From contig NC_088797.1 in assembly GCF_011386835.1 (NCBI RefSeq), positions 93,816,264 through 93,880,263 on the forward strand: a DNA stretch of 64,000 nt, in the 5' to 3' direction. This DNA is from Chrysemys picta bellii (lineage: Eukaryota > Chordata > Testudines > Emydidae). The notes beneath the pieces were generated by a model. That model did not search any database. It was not told the origin of the DNA and saw only the letters and a program-made list of their open reading frames with translations. How positions within the stretch are numbered: position 1 is the stretch's first letter; every line of letters starts with the position of its first letter. Position numbers and translations under genes: made by a program. Below are positions 58,600 through 64,000 of the stretch, piece by piece.

Positions 58600-59480
58600 G
58601 ACTACACAGTCTTGCAGCCCTGGATGAGTTCCCCTAGTGGAAGATCAGCAGTCTGCTTTATTAGACCCAACGTTTGGAACCCACATGCTTTACAGTCAAC
58701 TGGGTCTGAGCAGCATCCAGCTATTGTCTGGTTCTGGCATCTCAGGCGAACTCTGGGTCACAGACTCCTTCTTCTCTGGCACCCCTCAGCTGCCATCGGC
58801 CCCAAGACCGGTGTTGAACCCTCCTCACAAGCTCTCCACTTGCTTATGCATGCCCTCCCCAGAGCTCCACCCTCATGGGTACTCCACTTTACAGTTCAGC
58901 TCTTCAGGGACTGGAAGGCCCTGACAACTAGGAACACACAGGCTTGGCAAAGGAACTTCTTGAACACACTTTACTCTTAAAATGCACAAGATACAGATGT
59001 AGGGAAAAACAAACATCTGAACATTCTCCCCCACCCCCCATCCCCCCGATTGATCTCACCCCTCAGATTTGGGTCCCAGCTCTGTCCTTATTGTGGCTAT
59101 GTAGAGACTCCCTTGTCTCTATGCAGCAAGTCCTGCTTGCTGCTTTTGGCCCCTTTTGCATACACAATCCCTCTTATAAAGCCAGCCTTGGTCAGGATGC
59201 CCAATATAAAACCCATACACCAGCCATGCTGAGTTCACAGGCCCAAACACCTTTGTTGAGCAGAGGGTGCTAAAGCAAGTCAACAGTCCTTGGCAGCCAG
59301 CCAGTTGACTTTTCCTGTACGTGTTGTCCAGAAGGTGAGAAACTCCTCCTCCTCCTCTAGCCTTGTTTATCTACCACGTCAGGCTACACCACGCCAGTTC
59401 AAACTCAACCTCAGCTCAGGGCACAGCATCATACACAGATTGGGGGTTCTAATTCTCAGTGGAAGTTCACAATCAAATGA
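58600..59480. repeat. Probable LTR-like repeat, family unassigned
   Basis: This C/T-rich block contains CTGGAAGGCCCTGACAACTA, AAGGAACTTCTTGAACACAC and TTAAAATGCACAAGATACAG, segments I recall from a recurrent turtle repeat. No matching second LTR, primer site or retroviral frame is seen in the window. The 163-residue frame at 58489-58980 has no recognisable domain. Confidence 0.4.
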
Positions 59481-61598
59481 TACACACAAAACAAAATGAA
59501 ATTCCTAAGTTGACACAGATCTTTTCCTCAAACTGTCTAACACAGCTTGTGGGTGGGAACCCTAAATATAAATCTTTCTATAAGGAAGAGTTTTCCTGTT
59601 TCCAGGCTCTGAAATGGTGCAGATGTGTAATTGTTCCCTTCCCTGTAGAACAAGTACTTTCAGGTTGTTTTCTTTAACTGTTTTATAATGGGGCTAATCG
59701 TTTGCTGCAGCATGAATGTAAATATTGTAAAAGCTGAGTTAGAGAATGCTCTGTACAGCAATGATACAACTGAGGCTTAGGGGGCTCTGGTTAAAAACGA
59801 TTTTTCCTGAAAAAGGCTAAATCCTGCAGTCCTTAAAAAAATTTCTCAATGACCGACTGCGTTACCTGTCTGGGTCCCAGGAGCCACCGAGGCTCACAAT
59901 TAGTTTTCCCTGACAGGTTTGTGGAGGTATAAAAGCAGTGGCCTGGGAGCAGCTACAGATGGACTGTAGGGCTCAGCTGACATCTAAAAAAGGCAGAAAG
60001 TTTAGTAAGCGTGTGTGTTGCCTGAACTCAAGCCAGGGAAAGGGAATGCTTTCATTTGAGCCTGGCATGTACTGTGGAAAGTTGGGGGTTTTTTGGCTGG
60101 GCCCTTTTTATGAACCAGGAAGAGAAGGAAAGCCATGTACTTTTTAATTTTGTTGGGAGGGAGGAAAGAGGAGCCATTCTGGTTGCTAGTAAGGAGAACT
60201 TGTGATGCTCCTATTGCCTTTGCCTAAGAAAGGAGTTCAGGATTTTATCCCGTACAAATAACTTCGGTATCTTACCAGAAACCAAGAAAAAGTATCCAAG
60301 TAAATATTTTAGACAGTATTTTAGATTGATTAAATGTAACAACAAAATGGTGGAGTGAAACTTAACAAAGCCCCCCTTTAAAAAAAAACTGTAGTTCTTT
60401 CCCTTCTCACCCATCCCTTTATTCTGGCTATATAATCCAAAGAATTACATTCCTCCTGACAGTACCAAGTAATACATCCCTCCTGACAGTACCAAGACTT
60501 TCCACTTAATAATGCTAAATAAACATTTATGTTAAAAAGCAATAAAACTACAATTTAAAAAAGTCTAGCCTTTTTTAGATGCTTTCCAGTGGACAGAATG
60601 GGCATCGCATTTGTTGTTTGAATTCCAATTCATTTTCATTTTTACTAGGGAAACTTTCTTACAAATAGACTGAAAATACATTATAGCAATAGAGAGAACT
60701 AAGGCAGGTCTTTGTAGGACAAAATGCAATCTTTATTTGAAGTATCTCACGAACAGCCACTTTTAAGCAAGACTTCTAAACGCAGCAATATCCTGCCATT
60801 CTGATACTTTTGTAAAATACCTTCAGCTCAGTGAATTTAACTCAAGTGAAATGTAACCAAATTAGCTGCCTGTGCTATTCTGATCAGAGTCCTAGCAGTA
60901 CACAGGGGTGAGCAAATCAGTAATTGCATGCCTAGGATATACTGCACCTTGATCAGGCTGTGACCTTTCTTCGTGTAATGTGGGATAAAGAGGAGTGGCA
61001 ACGACAAAGAAGTATCATATGCCTCCTCATTCACAGGAACTTTGATACAGTTCTTGGCTGCAACTGCTAAAAAAAAAAAAAAACTGTGAAAGCCTAGTTA
61101 GCTGCATTCCGGAGCAGTCTTCCTTCGGAGATGCACTTTCTCTTCTTGTTTATTCCCTTCTGTTAATTTCTCTGTTCATTTGATGTTTTAGATTAAATGG
61201 ACCAAATACTGTTGCCCTTTTGCTGAGTGGAAGCAGAATTTGACACCTTGAAGGTCAGTTTCCCATTTGTAGCAGAAAGCCATGACACTGAGTCAGTTTT
61301 TTGGGGTAACTTATTTACAGCTTTTACTCAAGTCCTGTTTCCGTGAACAGACTGCACTCAATCGACTCTGTTTTGCAGAAACCTCAGGTCAGACACCGCT
61401 GCCTTGTCCAAAGCAGCTGCGTTGGGCCTCCGTCTCTCTCCAGGAGTCATACAAATCTCAAACACAACCAACTGCTTAAGCATACTTTGTGCATTTATTC
61501 CTCTTTCTGCCCCCGCACTTTTCATCTGGGAAAGACTCAGGCTAAGGCTCCCCTGGTACTGCATGCTCTGGAAAAGGTGACCAGGCTATTGTCCTTTC
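59481..61598 (+). other. Intergenic sequence, no feature recognised
   Basis: It contains a two-copy tandem repeat at 60447-60496 and an A run at 61070-61083. No gene is supported. Confidence 0.5.
60447..60496. repeat. Two-copy tandem repeat, 27-base unit
   Basis: ACATYCCTCCTGACAGTACC followed by AAG occurs at 60447 and 60474. Confidence 0.93.
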
Positions 61599-61777
61599 CA
61601 GGGGCGGCTCTATGTATTTTGCCGCCCCAAGCACGGCAGTGAGGCAGCCTTCGGCGGCATGCCTGCGGGAGGTCCGAAGGCAGCCTGACTACTGCCCTCA
61701 CGGCAACCGGCAGGCCGCCCCCCGCAGCTTGCCTCCCCAGGCATGCCCTTGGTGCACTGGTGCCTGGAGCCACCCTG
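61599..61777. mobile_element. hAT MITE, 179 bp
   Basis: The left end CAGGGGCGGCTCTATG and the reverse complement of the right end CAGGGTGGCTCCAGG are inverted repeats. The exact 8-bp duplication GTCCTTTC lies at 61591-61598 and 61778-61785. The interior is GC-rich with GCCGCCCC motifs and is non-coding. Confidence 0.92.
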
Positions 61778-61785
61778 GTCCTTTC

Positions 61786-63654
61786 TTTTGCATAGCTGCT
61801 ATGTAGCACCAAGGAACCTGAAAAATGTCTAACAGCCCTCAAAAGGATCATTTAGCCCATTCATTATCCCTAATTATTCTTTGGGCGCAGTTACTACAGG
61901 GCATCCCTAACCCATTCTATGGATTGTTTCATCTTGGGTGCTTAAACATCAGTGATCCCTAATGCACAAGCCATGAGCATCATATGCCATGCAAATACAG
62001 CTAAAGGCCACGTGCAAAGCAGATATATAAAGGTCAAACTAAATAACAGCTACTTAATGTCCTCAATTCATCAGAATGGCAATAGTGGGTCAGACCAATG
62101 GTCAAATAGTAACACATGAATAATGTAATAGATTCTACCTCTACATTGAATTCTGAGTAACCAGATACTTAAACAAGAAAGAGGCACTAACACAGACTGA
62201 ACAAAGATAAAACTGAAAAGAATCTACTGATCTATGTAAGGAAAGATTAGAAATAGGCATTTTCAGAAACCCCACTCTTCTGTCTACTGTACACCTGATA
62301 ATCAATAGTTTTCCTAACAATGTGATAGATAAAATTGTTGAAGGGTTAAAAGAATACAATGTACACTAACTTTTCAAATTTAAAAATAAATTCCAGTTTT
62401 CAATGAAATACCCTAAACTGTGTGTCCAGGTATGCCAGAAGGAGGACAGGGGATGTTGGTTATAGTTTAATTCTGGTAACTTTATTCCTAAGTGTCTGGG
62501 AGTACCTGGCAGATCAAATTGTACTGTGCAGGTAATTCCATATTCATTTACATATACCATTGAGACTGCTGGCAACCCTCTCCTTTTCCTTTCCCTGCTG
62601 CTAGGACCTCACCCCCCTCCTCAAATGAGGGTTAAGGAGGAGTATAAAGGAGGGGGATTTGATTCCCTGCAGTACCAGTAATAAGTGTAGAACCACCCCA
62701 TTTCCACTCCTTTAAAGAAGACTTCTTTTAATATCCTTTATCAAACCATCTTATTAGATTATTGTATCCATTCCCTATGGAGTACCTGCCCTGGACATCC
62801 GCCCCAAGCTTACATAACAAGTTGCAACATCATAGCCTAATTCCACCTTTCATTTTTGACACACTCTTTGGGAAAGAGTTAGTATCTGCAGCCTCTTTAA
62901 AGAAGTGAGTCTTGGGGAGGGAAGTGACTGGGGACACAGCAGAGGCCTTGCACACAGACTTGAGAGGTTGTTACCTGCATAGGAAGCATCATTGAAATGG
63001 GAACAAAGATGGGCCTGAGAAAAAGGAATAAAGAGGTTAGTGAGGGAAAGCGAAGGAGGGGAGAAAGGACTCTGCCAGGAACAGCATCAGAGATCAGAGC
63101 TTTGCTGCAGGGCCTTGAAGGCAAGGCAAGAAGCTTAAACTTAATTCCTGTTTAAGAAGAAAAAGGATGGGGTGGGGGGAGTGATGGGGTTCTATGTGAA
63201 TCATTATCAGTGCACTTTTTCATTAACTCTTTTGTGGGGGGCAGGCTCCTGTATGTGGTTGGGTGTGTGGCTGCAATAGCAATAGTTAAATAAGTGTAAC
63301 TGAGAACCTTGTGAGTTGTCAAGTTAAAGCCTTAACTGCATGAGAGAGTAACATGCTTGAGAATGTGTGATAATCAGGGATAGTTGTTTTACCACAGGAG
63401 AGCAGCAAGTCATGACTTCTGTGATTTCGGGGGAGAGGGGCCATTGTTTTTGAAAAACTGTGTGCTTCTGAATCACTCTTAGAAGCAGGAAGATGGGACA
63501 GTATGTGCCCATCCATGGAAACTGCAAAGAATAAAGAAAAGTCCTGAAAACATTACAATTAGAGTAATTCATAAATGAGTGGCATAGACCTTCCTTCCAC
63601 AAACAGACAGGACACAATTGCTTTTAAAGGGTAACTTGTTTTACTGCATGCGCA
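61786..63654 (+). other. Intergenic sequence, mostly unassigned
   Basis: A 34-base piece at 62073-62106 (GAATGGCAATAGTGGGTCAG then ACCAATGGTC) looks like the reverse complement of a CR1/L3 3' end. Nothing else is supported. Confidence 0.45.
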
Positions 63655-63895
63655 CGGCACTGTGGTCTAATGGAATGAGCAAAAATGTAAAAGCTAGTGA
63701 ATTCTAATCTTGTCTTAGACATATCCTTGCTCTGTGACCCTGGGAAAGACATTACTCACATGGTATTTGTTTCGCCATTTGTAAAGTGAGAATAATGCTT
63801 TCAGACAGTAAGCACATAGATTAGATGATGATACAATGCTTTGAAAATGCAAAGAACTATATAAGTGCTAATTATTGTTATTAATTATTATTTCA
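63655..63895 (+). repeat. MIR-like SINE, near full length
   Basis: The head CACTGTGGTCTAATGGAATG, then CTTGCTCTGTGACCCTGGG, GTTTCGCCATTTGTAAAGTG and CAAAGAACTATATAAGTGCT keep the MIR consensus order from tRNA-like head to tail. It ends in an ATTATTATTAT-type tail. Confidence 0.78.
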
Positions 63896-64000
63896 TGCCT
63901 CTGTTTTATCTATGAATCTGTACTGTGGAGCCTTGGCAAACTATTTTTGAGTATCTGAAGTGTTTGTTCTTTTCATAGCAATCACTGGTAGCAACAGGTA

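Noticed and set aside
58489..58980. 163-residue frame as a gene
   Set aside because: It has no recognisable domain, lies in a repeat-like C/T-rich block, and overlaps another open frame in the same strand.
36074..64000. First exons of PAPSS2, the expected neighbour of MINPP1
   Set aside because: I looked for the P-loop kinase region and other conserved segments by eye and saw none; the gene probably starts beyond the window.

Overview
The window is vertebrate nuclear DNA: long AT-rich non-coding stretches, GT-AG introns, no operons and a very dense load of transposon relics. The repeat content points to a turtle, most likely a hidden-necked (cryptodiran) one. It contains a tRNA-derived SINE of the turtle Cry type (27217-27408), abundant CR1 LINEs, DIRS-type retrotransposons, Penelope-like fold-backs and hAT and TTA-flanked DNA transposons. 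The species assignment is inference from repeat families recalled from knowledge, not from a database search.

Only one protein-coding gene is supported: the 3' part of MINPP1 (multiple inositol-polyphosphate phosphatase 1) on the + strand. Three exons are visible, at 72-169, 10725-10858 and 35674-36073 (stop codon at 36071-36073). They are separated by introns of about 10.6 kb and 24.8 kb. The exons join in phase, carry consensus splice sites, and encode the HAE catalytic tripeptide of the histidine-phosphatase fold plus a C-terminal TDEL endoplasmic-reticulum retention signal. The first exons lie upstream of the window. From 36074 to 64000 I see 3' UTR and intergenic DNA. No exon of PAPSS2, the usual downstream neighbour in other amniotes, was recognised.

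Region by region: 0.6-5.7 kb holds three hAT-type elements with readable 8-bp target duplications, a MIR-like SINE and an old LINE scrap. 6.3-9.9 kb is a minus-strand CR1 split by another repeat. 11.7-15.5 kb has a hAT MITE, a badly decayed DIRS-like fragment and two more inverted-repeat elements. 20.6-26.2 kb has a series of CpG-rich MITEs, one of them a 445-bp inverted dimer sitting inside a Penelope-like fold-back. 27-29 kb has the turtle SINE and a DIRS-like terminal fragment. 33.0-35.3 kb is a second minus-strand CR1, interrupted by another Penelope-like fold-back with a clear target duplication.

Downstream of MINPP1, 42.2-49.1 kb is a near-complete but dead DIRS-like element (gag-like, reverse transcriptase/RNase H, tyrosine recombinase). 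It is interrupted by a 2.2-kb DNA transposon that contains tRNA-Val-like sequence and is itself interrupted by a MITE, so three levels of insertion are readable. 51.4-54.6 kb is a long plus-strand CR1 whose 5' leader is duplicated and carries a TA-flanked mariner-type MITE. The remainder is unassigned sequence, MIR-like SINEs, GC-rich repeats and simple sequence. I found no new cellular system; the unusual material is the nested and fold-back mobile DNA.
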